Below are positions 6,309-12,280 of a stretch of 12,527 nt of DNA, one piece after another; the first letter of the stretch is position 1; each line of letters opens with the position of its first letter. The stretch comes from an uncultured bacterium (GTDB taxonomy: Bacteria; Actinomycetota; Coriobacteriia; Coriobacteriales; Coriobacteriaceae): contig CAJMSL010000046.1 in assembly GCA_905216045.1 (NCBI GenBank), positions 1 through 12,527 on the forward strand, written 5' to 3'. The notes under the pieces are model-generated. The model ran no database searches. It saw only the letters and a program-made list of their open reading frames with translations, and was not told where the DNA came from. Made by a program: the position numbers and the translations under genes.

Positions 6309-7670
6309 TTGTCTCGACTGAACAAAGGGGCCGCGGAGCAGCCATATCCACTGCCCTCGATGCACCAAACGCTGGCCTCTGCCCTGGCTCTGGCGCTCGC
6401 CCTGATCTGCCCGGGGGCCTGCGTGCCCACGACCGCCCAGGCGCTTGAGACCGCAAAGATTACCGCCCGACCCAATACCGGTTCGGGTAGCGATGTGGTC
6501 GGCGGCACCGAGACGCGCATCACTTGGGAAGTTCAGGCCGATGCCGACGAGGAGCTGAGCGGTCTTTCGCTGACGTTTGTCGACGGCACGACGTTTGGTA
6601 CCGATGACACGCGATTGACGATGCTCTCGGGCGAGGACCTCATGGATCGTACGCCCATGAAGCCCACGTGCAAGGCTGACGGCCAGACGCTCAAGATTGA
6701 CTTTGGCGAGACGGCGCCTGCCGGCGGCTATTTCCGCGTCGAGGTTTACGGTGTGACGTTTCCCGTCGAGGGCGGCGATGAGGCCTTTAGCGGCACCTAT
6801 ACGCTCGCCGACGGTTCGACCAAGAAGATCTCCAAGATTCCGTCGGTGGAGATCAAGGGCGTGACGGCCTTCGATAACTTCCTGGCCGACCTTAAGGAGC
6901 AGCCGTGGGTCGAGGCGTGGAACTCCAATATGTTCCTGCGCCTGTTCCTGAACCCGGTCATTTTGGTCCAGAGCCTGCCGATCGTCTTCAAGGGCTTCCT
7001 TATGTCGCTTTCGATCGTGCTCGTGGCGTTTCCGCTGGCAATTCCCTTTGGCTTTGCCCTGTCGCTTATGCGCATCTCCAAGTCGCGCATCCTGCGCTGC
7101 CTTGCCGGCATCTACGTGAATATCATTCGCGGTACGCCGGCGTTCCTGCAGATCTATATCGCGTTCTTCGGTCTGCCGTTGGCCGGCGTCAAGGTGGACG
7201 ACTATGTTTTGGGCGTTATCGTCATGGCCATGAACTCGTCTGCGTACCTGTGCGAGATCTTCCGTGCCGGTATTCAATCGATCCCCAAGGGCCAAAACGA
7301 GGCTGCTCGCTCTCTGGGCATGAATGCCTTCCAGACGCTGCTCTACGTTATGATTCCGCAGACGTTCCGCAATGTTTTGCCTACGCTGACCAGCGAGTTT
7401 ATCTTGCTTTACAAGGATACGTCGCTGCTTGCCGCCGTGGGTGTGGTCGAAATCGTCATGAACGCCCGTACCATCGTGGCCACGACGGGCTCCATTACAC
7501 CGTACGTGGTTGCCGCCCTGTTCTATCTGGTCATCACCATGCCGCTCGCTCGCTTGGTGAGCGGTCTTGAGGCGAGGCTTTTGGGTACGACCGAGACCAA
7601 GAAGAAGCGTCCCGCCAAGAGCGCCGGACAGGTTGTCGCGACGCCTGCCGATCACATCGCCGGTCTGTAA
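6309..7670 (+). CDS. amino acid ABC transporter permease with N-terminal secreted-type domain
   Basis: A 453-residue membrane component. The start is chosen as TTG 6309, with AGGAG five bases upstream. An earlier in-frame start would lie inside the hairpin, and ATG 6360 has no ribosome binding site. Residues 18-45 form a signal-like hydrophobic segment. About 50-185 is a beta-rich extracytoplasmic domain (RITWEVQADADEELSGL onward) not found in ordinary HisM/GlnP permeases. From about 212 comes the permease proper: several helices, the IRGTPAFLQ motif (273-281), and the EAA loop EAARSLGMNAF...IPQ at 331-351 that contacts the ATPase. It lies 12 bases before the ATPase gene. The extra domain may dock the receptor or bind the cell surface; this is inference. 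Confidence 0.9.
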   Translation: MSRLNKGAAEQPYPLPSMHQTLASALALALALICPGACVPTTAQALETAKITARPNTGSGSDVVGGTETRITWEVQADADEELSGLSLTFVDGTTFGTDDTRLTMLSGEDLMDRTPMKPTCKADGQTLKIDFGETAPAGGYFRVEVYGVTFPVEGGDEAFSGTYTLADGSTKKISKIPSVEIKGVTAFDNFLADLKEQPWVEAWNSNMFLRLFLNPVILVQSLPIVFKGFLMSLSIVLVAFPLAIPFGFALSLMRISKSRILRCLAGIYVNIIRGTPAFLQIYIAFFGLPLAGVKVDDYVLGVIVMAMNSSAYLCEIFRAGIQSIPKGQNEAARSLGMNAFQTLLYVMIPQTFRNVLPTLTSEFILLYKDTSLLAAVGVVEIVMNARTIVATTGSITPYVVAALFYLVITMPLARLVSGLEARLLGTTETKKKRPAKSAGQVVATPADHIAGL

Positions 7671-7682
7671 GGAGGTCCTATC

Positions 7683-8435
7683 ATGAGCGAAACCAATAAC
7701 TCGAACGAGGTCGTCGTCAGCATTAAGAACCTCCAGAAGGCCTTTGGCGATAACGTGGTCCTGCGCGATATCGATCTGGATGTGCATAAGGGCGAGGTCG
7801 TCGTAGTTCTGGGTCCTTCGGGCTCGGGCAAGTCGACGATGCTTCGCTGCATCAATCGTCTGGAGCATCCTACGAGTGGTTCGATTGTCGTCGAGGGCGT
7901 GGATGTGTGCGCCAAGGGCGTTGACCTCAATAAGGTGCGTACGCACTTGGGCATGGTGTTTCAGCAGTTCAACCTGTTCCCGCACCTGTCGGTCAAAAAG
8001 AACGTCATGCTTGCGCAGCAAAAGGTGCTCAAGCGCAGCAAGGAAGAGGCCGAGAAGATCGCCGTCGAGGAGCTGACCAAGGTCGGTCTTGCCGAGCGTA
8101 TCGACTTTATGCCGAGCCAGCTCTCGGGCGGCCAGCAGCAGCGCGTTGCCATCGCCCGCGCCCTGTCGATGAACCCTCACGTTATGCTCTTTGACGAGGC
8201 CACGTCGGCGCTCGATCCCGAGCTGGTTCGCGACGTTCTGGGTGTCATGCGCGACCTGGCACGCGATGGCATGACCATGATCGTCGTGACGCACGAGATG
8301 GGCTTTGCCCGCGACGTCGCCGACCGCGTCGTCTTTATGGACGGCGGCGTCATTGTGGAAGAGGGTACGCCGAGCGAGGTCTTCGACCACCCCAAGAGCG
8401 AGCGCACCAAGGCGTTCTTGGGCAATATCTCGTAG
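7683..8435 (+). CDS. amino acid ABC transporter ATP-binding protein (GlnQ/HisP type)
   Basis: A 250-residue cytoplasmic ATPase that powers the importer. Motifs in order: Walker A GPSGSGKST (44-52), Q-loop Gln94, signature LSGGQQQR (147-154), Walker B VMLFDE (167-172), D-loop SALD (175-178), and switch His204 in VTHEMG. Family length is 240-250, so it is complete. ATG 7683 follows AAGGAGGTCC, a near-perfect ribosome binding site that starts right at the permease stop, so the two genes are probably translated together. It is the last gene of the operon and is followed by a strong terminator. Confidence 0.96.
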   Translation: MSETNNSNEVVVSIKNLQKAFGDNVVLRDIDLDVHKGEVVVVLGPSGSGKSTMLRCINRLEHPTSGSIVVEGVDVCAKGVDLNKVRTHLGMVFQQFNLFPHLSVKKNVMLAQQKVLKRSKEEAEKIAVEELTKVGLAERIDFMPSQLSGGQQQRVAIARALSMNPHVMLFDEATSALDPELVRDVLGVMRDLARDGMTMIVVTHEMGFARDVADRVVFMDGGVIVEEGTPSEVFDHPKSERTKAFLGNIS

Positions 8436-8458
8436 CCGGTTGATGTAACTGCCGTTAT

Positions 8459-8500
8459 AAAAGAGCGGGGGCTGGACTTGAATCCAGCCCCCGCTCTTTT
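8459..8500. terminator. strong bidirectional intrinsic terminator
   Basis: An 18-bp perfect stem (8459-8476 with 8483-8500) with a six-base loop. The stem's own ends supply T4 on both strands. It separates the ABC operon (+) from the convergent flavodoxin operon (-). Confidence 0.93.
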
Positions 8501-8552
8501 GTAGGGATAAGGATGCGCTTTGATGCAGACTCTTTTGGAGGTCCTGGGTTCG

Positions 8553-8972
8553 TTACGCGAGCTCGGCTCCGAGGGCCTTGCAAGCGGTCTCGCCCTCATC
8601 GTCGGGCGCATCGTAGCAAATGACGGAATCGACGACATTGACGCCCGCCTCGTCGGCATCGGCCTTCCAGTTGTCCATCCACTCGCCCTCGGCCCACGAA
8701 TAAGAGCCAAAGAGGACGACCTTCTTATCGCCGAGGGTCTCCTTGACCTCGTCCCACATAGGCTGGAACTCGTCATACTCAAGCTCCTCGGAACCCATGG
8801 CGGGGCAGCCGAAGGCAATGGCGTCATAGTTGGCGGCCTTGTCTGCGGAGAAGTCGGCGCAGGAGATGACCTCTGCCTCGGCGCCGGCACCGGTTGCACC
8901 CTCGGCAACGAAGTTTGCCATGGCCTCGGTGTTGCCTGTACCGCTCCAGTAGACGACGGCGATCTTGCTCAT
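8553..8972 (-). CDS. flavodoxin (short-chain)
   Basis: A 139-residue FMN electron carrier of the cytosol, the usual length of short-chain flavodoxins. The phosphate loop SGTGNTE is at 10-16. The FMN-flanking loops appear as GCPAMGSEELEYDEF (55-69) and GSYSWAEGEWMD (89-100), with Trp93 or Tyr91 likely to stack on the flavin. The start is ATG 8972 with an AAAGGA ribosome binding site; a longer frame through the upstream gap has no support. It is 46 bases behind the DUF3793 gene on the same strand, so they likely form one transcript. Flavodoxin typically replaces ferredoxin when iron is scarce, consistent with the palindrome at the operon's promoter. Confidence 0.95.
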   Translation of the reverse strand: MSKIAVVYWSGTGNTEAMANFVAEGATGAGAEAEVISCADFSADKAANYDAIAFGCPAMGSEELEYDEFQPMWDEVKETLGDKKVVLFGSYSWAEGEWMDNWKADADEAGVNVVDSVICYDAPDDEGETACKALGAELA

Positions 8973-9018
8973 ATGTTTTCCTTTCGGTTGTGCGGCGTGC
9001 GGCCGCGTCTTGTATGCT

Positions 9019-9723
9019 CTATCGGGTTGCCTGGACAAGTTGTCCCAGGGTGCAGCCCTGTTGATAGATGTAGGTAAGGTATTGCGTGCATGCGCGATAG
9101 GAATCGAAGGTCGTGAGCGCCTGCTCAACGTTTGTGTATACCTTCCATGCGCCAAAGACCTTATAGTTTTCGCCGTGCTGGACGATAAACTGATGGACAT
9201 CTTCGTAGGGATAGCCCAAAAAATAGCCAATTTCGTGGGGGAACTCGCATATGCACCCCGTATCGCAGTGCCTATTTCGCGCGAGTGCGCAGACGCTGCC
9301 GTCATAGGCGCTTTCTGCGGCATTGCTGCTTGCCAGCGTGATGCGCGCGGCGAGATGCACCAGGGATGCGGGCAGGTTGTGGACATCGTAACCTTCGGCG
9401 GCTAGCGCCGTCGTGGCACGGGGGTCGGAGAGGTATCGCATGAGGTCCGCAGGGCGATACACATAGATGAGCGCTCCGCAGGGGCGCCAGACCAAAACGC
9501 TCATATGGATTCCGAGTGGCTGGAGCTCGCGGTTGCATTGGGCCATGACGGCGAGCAGGCGAGAGCGTCGCTCTTCGATATGGGCGGCGCCGGGTTTTCC
9601 GTTTTGGTTGGCGTAGACGCCGGGATAGGTAAAGAGCGAAGCCGGCTTGATACCCGCGAGCGTAGGGGAGCAGTTGCGCACGACAGCCGTTTGGTATGTT
9701 GGGATGTCAATGGTTCGAGTCAC
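9019..9723 (-). CDS. DUF3793 family protein
   Basis: A 234-residue soluble protein. I recognise the DUF3793 pattern: SPTLAGIKPASLF near the N-terminus (19-31), then FPHEIGYFLGYPYEDVHQFI (161-180), then WKVY (193-196). In Firmicutes and Coriobacteriia such genes often sit beside flavodoxin or iron-uptake genes; here flavodoxin follows 46 bases downstream. A cysteine cluster C145, C153, C157, C159 could bind a metal or form a redox site, which is inference. The start is GTG 9723, with AAAGGAG four bases away, a rather short spacing. No biochemical function is established for the family to my knowledge. Confidence 0.85.
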   Translation of the reverse strand: MTRTIDIPTYQTAVVRNCSPTLAGIKPASLFTYPGVYANQNGKPGAAHIEERRSRLLAVMAQCNRELQPLGIHMSVLVWRPCGALIYVYRPADLMRYLSDPRATTALAAEGYDVHNLPASLVHLAARITLASSNAAESAYDGSVCALARNRHCDTGCICEFPHEIGYFLGYPYEDVHQFIVQHGENYKVFGAWKVYTNVEQALTTFDSYRACTQYLTYIYQQGCTLGQLVQATR

Positions 9724-9747
9724 GATGCTCCTTTCGGGTCCTCAGTT

Positions 9748-9763
9748 GTTAGCCTAGGAAAAC
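9748..9763. promoter_or_regulatory. palindromic candidate operator (GTT-CCTAGG-AAC)
   Basis: A 16-base imperfect palindrome, GTTAGCCTAGGAAAAC on the + strand, 12 of 16 positions symmetric, core CCTAGG. It abuts the -10 box and covers the start point of the flavodoxin operon, a repressor position. The - strand half TAGGCTAAC matches half of the DtxR/IdeR iron box as I recall it. The identity of the regulator is inference. Confidence 0.4.
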
Positions 9764-9790
9764 TTATACACGAAAGTAAGCCATGGTCAA
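9763..9790 (-). promoter_or_regulatory. promoter of the DUF3793-flavodoxin operon
   Basis: Read on the - strand: TTGACC (9790-9785), 16 bases, TATAAG (9768-9763). The expected transcript start, near 9756, falls within the palindrome at 9748-9763. Confidence 0.7.
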
Positions 9791-9816
9791 CAAAAAAGTT
9801 TGAAGAGGGAAACTAA

Positions 9817-9848
9817 TTGACCGAACGGACACGATTTTGGGTTAAGAT
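9817..9848 (+). promoter_or_regulatory. possible promoter of the copper-type gene (long spacer)
   Basis: TTGACC (9817-9822) and TAAGAT (9843-9848) are 20 bases apart, or TTAAGA at 19. A spacer this long is suboptimal for sigma70 unless an activator helps. The CsoR-like operator starts five bases downstream. Confidence 0.35.
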
Positions 9849-9852
9849 GGGG

Positions 9853-9869
9853 ACACCCCATGGGGGTAT
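9853..9869. promoter_or_regulatory. CsoR-type copper operator candidate
   Basis: ACACCCCATGGGGGTAT is a C-run/G-run pseudo-palindrome with T/A flanks. It fits the CsoR pattern TACCC-N4-GGGTA (as recalled for the Bacillus copZA operator, which differs at only a couple of core positions). It sits just after the candidate -10 box and 30 bases before a gene encoding a copper-chaperone-like domain, so motif and context agree. Confidence 0.6.
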
Positions 9870-9898
9870 CTAGATAGTGCTACTTGAAAGGGGAACGC

Positions 9899-10081
9899 AT
9901 GAGCGACTTGCTCAACCCTGCGAATCTCATCGTGTTGGCCGTCATTGCCGTCGGCATGTTTTTTGGACTGCGTCGCATTGTCGCTTCGACACACGGAAAG
10001 AGCTGCTGCAGCGATGGCACGAGCGGTAAGAAGGCCAAGAAGGTAGTGGTTGCGGATACCGCTCCGTCCCACAACCACTAA
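9899..10081 (+). CDS. membrane-anchored Cys-Cys protein, N-terminal half of a split HMA protein
   Basis: A 60-residue product starting at ATG 9899, six bases after AAAGGGG. Residues 8-24 form one membrane helix. A short cytosolic tail carries HGKSCCSDG (Cys36, Cys37), a possible metal site, then a lysine-rich linker ending SHNH. The frame then meets TAA at 10079 and continues open into an HMA domain with no shift. Similar proteins in gut anaerobes, as I recall them, run helix, Cys-rich tail and HMA domain in one chain. This is therefore probably the front half of a gene interrupted by a nonsense codon. The CsoR-like operator upstream indicates copper control. Confidence 0.65.
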   Translation: MSDLLNPANLIVLAVIAVGMFFGLRRIVASTHGKSCCSDGTSGKKAKKVVVADTAPSHNH

Positions 10082-10282
10082 AGCGATGAGCTGCTCATCG
10101 GCGGCATGAGCTGTGACGGCTGCGCTCAGAACGTAGCCAATGCCCTCAATGCGCTGGATGGCGTGTGGGCAACGGTGACGTATGCGGACCACACAGCGCG
10201 CGTGCGCTCCAAGCGGCCGATCGATCGCGGTGTCCTTGAGGCTGCCGTGAGAGATGCGGGTTACTACGTCATGACGCTGTAG
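10082..10282 (+). pseudogene. heavy-metal-associated (HMA, CopZ-like) domain downstream of an in-frame stop
   Basis: 66 codons in the same frame as the preceding gene, starting right after its TAA. The translation has the whole HMA fold: a strand leading to GGMSCDGC (the metal-binding CxxC pair), helix CAQNVANALNAL, strands WATVTYAD and TARVRSKRP, helix VLEAAVRDAG, and last strand YYVM, then TAG. No frameshift or further stop is seen, so decay would be very recent. The only in-frame ATG (10106) lacks a ribosome binding site and would delete the first strand, so independent translation looks poor. Nonsense mutation, readthrough or sequence error are all open. Confidence 0.7.
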
Positions 10283-10308
10283 GCCTTGCCTTGGATGCGC
10301 GTCCTTGT

Positions 10309-10734
10309 CTAGGCTCGTCCGCGTAGCTCGATGTCCTGGATGTCGTCGAAGTCGATGGCGATATCTTTGAGCTTGAGGAGTTTGAAAGCAGGGAGCGCCT
10401 CGTCGAGGATGCCGGTGCGGCTGCGATAGCCGTATGTATCGTAATAGGTGACACGAACCAAGTCGCCACGCTTGAGGCCCTCGAGCTTTTTCGAAAGTTC
10501 GAGGGCTTTTTCTTCTGTGAGTTCGCATTTTGGCTCGGCGGTGATCTCTTGTTTACGCACGAGCTCGTAGTATCCCGTGAGGGCGGCAAAGGGCATAAAC
10601 TGCGCGGCACGGCCGGCACGGACGGTGCCGTTGGCGGTGAGCTTTGGGTCGGCGGAGCGACGTCTTCCCTCGGGGTCCGCTAGGCGTTCAAAAGGTGTCG
10701 GTGGCCGCATCGGCTGTTGTTGGGACTTAGGCAC
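10309..10734 (-). CDS. YolD-like family protein
   Basis: A 141-residue small protein of the YolD-like family, which is typically encoded next to UvrX-type Y-family polymerases in Firmicutes and relatives. The diagnostic segment RAAQFMPFAALTGYYE lies at 42-57. The remainder has a charged helix (TEEKALELSKKLEGL) and a beta-rich end with VRVTYYDTYGYR and IDFDDIQDIEL. The GTG start at 10734 overlaps the polymerase stop by eight bases (GTGCCTAA). Its GGGAGGAC ribosome binding site lies within the polymerase's last codons, so translation is coupled. Its molecular role is not established; it probably works with the polymerase. It contains a terminator for the opposite strand. Confidence 0.88.
   Translation of the reverse strand: MPKSQQQPMRPPTPFERLADPEGRRRSADPKLTANGTVRAGRAAQFMPFAALTGYYELVRKQEITAEPKCELTEEKALELSKKLEGLKRGDLVRVTYYDTYGYRSRTGILDEALPAFKLLKLKDIAIDFDDIQDIELRGRA
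10477..10511 (+). terminator. intrinsic terminator with TTCG loop, inside the opposing yolD-like gene
   Basis: A 13-bp stem (10477-10489 with 10494-10506, one G-T wobble) closed by a TTCG loop and followed by TTTTT. The T run is on the + strand only, so it acts on rightward transcription from the copper gene. It lies within the coding sequence of the leftward YolD-like gene (the KALELSKKLEGL stretch), 195 bases past the HMA stop. Confidence 0.7.
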
Positions 10735-12232
10735 GATGTCCTCCCACCTGATCGTTGCGTTCGCGTGCGGTGGCGCCAGCGGTAAAGCTTAATCCCTTGA
10801 CGAGCGCGTTCTTACCGTACTTGCCCTTCACGGCCAGGACGGCGCGCGCCAGGTCGCGCTCGCGCTCATCGGCCTTAACATCGCTGAACAGGTCGATAGT
10901 GGCAAATTCCTCGGGCATGAGGTTGCCAAATCCCAGGTTGATGCGCTTGACCGGTCGTTTGGGATCGACAGTCTGCGCCCAGAGCTCATCGAAATAGCCC
11001 TTGATCTTCTTAAACGAATTGGTGCGCTCGGGCAGCTTTCGCGAGGCGTTTGAGTGTGCAAAGAGTGCAGCATATCCACCGCGCGGTTTGCCGCCGTGCT
11101 CTCCCACAAAGATGCCATCGATTGCCTGCGCCTCGCGTACCAGGCGGCGCCGTTCGTCATCGCGCTGGACGGGCTTGGGCGCACGGGGTGCGAGTTCGGG
11201 GCCAGTGGTTGCGGTGGGCTCGATGCTCGACGTGCTCGAGCGCAGGTGCCCACATCCGTCCATATATTGCGCTGTGCCGCTGGCGTCGAGGCGGCGTATG
11301 TCGGCCCGCTCGCTCGCATAACCCACAAAGAGCGAGATGCTGTCACAGACCACGTGCTTATCGACTAAGTCCAACACGGCGTTGTCGACCATCTCGCGCA
11401 AGACGGTGTATGCTTGCTCGTAGGCATAGCCCTTCGAGAGTACCTGCCCTGTGGTGGTCGAGGTTGCTTGCGGGCGATAGGCTTGGATATCGGCGATGGT
11501 TGTCGGCTCACGCCCGAAGGCGTGGTCGATAAGATATTCGGCATTGACGCCGAGTTCGTCGTAGAGCAGGTTCTCGTCGAGAGCCGCGACGCCCATCAGA
11601 TCGTAGACGCCGTATTTCTCGAGACGGGCCGCCACGCCGGGGCCGATGCCCCAGATGTCGGTGATGGGGCGATGGGGCCAGATCTCCTTGCGAAAGGTCT
11701 CGTCGTCGAGTTTGCCGATGCGACTGGGTACGTGCTTGGCGGTGACGTCGAGCGCCACCTTGGCCTGGAATAGGTTGGGGCCGATGCCGACCGTCGCCGT
11801 GATGCCGGTGCGCGCCAAGACCTCGTCGCGCAGCGTGCAGGCGAGCCCTTCCGCATCTGTGTGATAGAGGTCCAGATAGGGCGTCACGTCGATAAAGCAC
11901 TCATCGATGGAGTAGACGTGCACGTCCTGGGGGCTGACGTATTCCAGATAGATACCGTAGATTTTCGCCGACACCTCCATGTAGTGCTGCATGCGCGGTA
12001 CGGCCGTGATGTAGTCGATGCCATCGGGAATCTCAAATAGGCGGCAGCGATTGTGAATTCCTAAGTCCTTCATGGCCTGCGTGATGGCGAGGCAGATGGT
12101 CGTGCGTCCGCGCGATTCGTCGGCAACGACTAGGTTGGTGGTGAGCGGATCGAGCCCACGGTCGACGCACTCGACGCTGGCATAAAACGTCTTGAGGTCG
12201 ATGCAGATATAGGTGTGCTGCTCGTGCGCCAT
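10727..12232 (-). CDS. Y-family DNA polymerase (UvrX/UmuC-like, translesion synthesis)
   Basis: A 501-residue error-prone polymerase that bypasses DNA lesions. Catalytic acids are Asp12 in IDLKTFYASVE and Asp110-Glu111 in YSIDEC; Tyr17 is the likely steric gate that excludes ribonucleotides. The little-finger/HhH region has ITDIWGIGPGVAARLEKYGV (190-209). The C-terminus (GKNALVKGLSF, ATARERNDQVGGH) matches the UvrX-type subgroup rather than DinB, and it is longer than DinB (about 350). ATG 12232 follows AGGA five bases upstream; an in-frame GTG at 12253 is an alternative. A LexA box lies about 29 bases upstream, and the YolD-like gene overlaps the 3' end, so this is an SOS operon. Confidence 0.93.
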   Translation of the reverse strand: MAHEQHTYICIDLKTFYASVECVDRGLDPLTTNLVVADESRGRTTICLAITQAMKDLGIHNRCRLFEIPDGIDYITAVPRMQHYMEVSAKIYGIYLEYVSPQDVHVYSIDECFIDVTPYLDLYHTDAEGLACTLRDEVLARTGITATVGIGPNLFQAKVALDVTAKHVPSRIGKLDDETFRKEIWPHRPITDIWGIGPGVAARLEKYGVYDLMGVAALDENLLYDELGVNAEYLIDHAFGREPTTIADIQAYRPQATSTTTGQVLSKGYAYEQAYTVLREMVDNAVLDLVDKHVVCDSISLFVGYASERADIRRLDASGTAQYMDGCGHLRSSTSSIEPTATTGPELAPRAPKPVQRDDERRRLVREAQAIDGIFVGEHGGKPRGGYAALFAHSNASRKLPERTNSFKKIKGYFDELWAQTVDPKRPVKRINLGFGNLMPEEFATIDLFSDVKADERERDLARAVLAVKGKYGKNALVKGLSFTAGATARERNDQVGGHRA

Positions 12233-12260
12233 CCGTGTCCTATCATCAAACACATGTTCT

Positions 12261-12280
12261 TATCGAATATCTGTTCGATA
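12261..12280. promoter_or_regulatory. LexA (SOS) box
   Basis: On the - strand, TATCGAA-CAGATA-TTCGATA: perfect seven-base inverted arms around six bases. It fits the Gram-positive/actinobacterial CGAAC-N4-GTTCG box with one changed position. It overlaps a possible -10 box (TATTAT, 12283-12278) of the polymerase operon. Confidence 0.8.

Noticed and set aside
5300..6523. 407-residue open frame on the - strand across the receptor gene
   Set aside because: Antisense shadow of the lipoprotein receptor. It runs through a promoter and a hairpin and has a Val/Leu/Asp-rich composition without motifs.
6183..8390. 735-residue open frame on the - strand across the ABC operon
   Set aside because: It is antisense to the permease and ATPase genes, whose motifs are unmistakable. 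GC-rich codon use keeps the complementary frame free of stops. Its composition is His/Arg/Asp-rich with no family motif, and it has no ribosome binding site.
8520..9077. 185-residue + strand frame opposite flavodoxin
   Set aside because: Antisense to a complete flavodoxin with its FMN loop, and no ribosome binding site.
9823..9842. MerR/CueR-type operator in the long promoter spacer
   Set aside because: No inverted repeat of the expected kind is visible in these bases. The downstream CsoR-like motif explains the metal context better.
10866..10899. Clamp-binding peptide in the polymerase C-terminus (TIDLF)
   Set aside because: It only loosely resembles the QL(S/D)LF clamp motif and is too short to claim without structural support.
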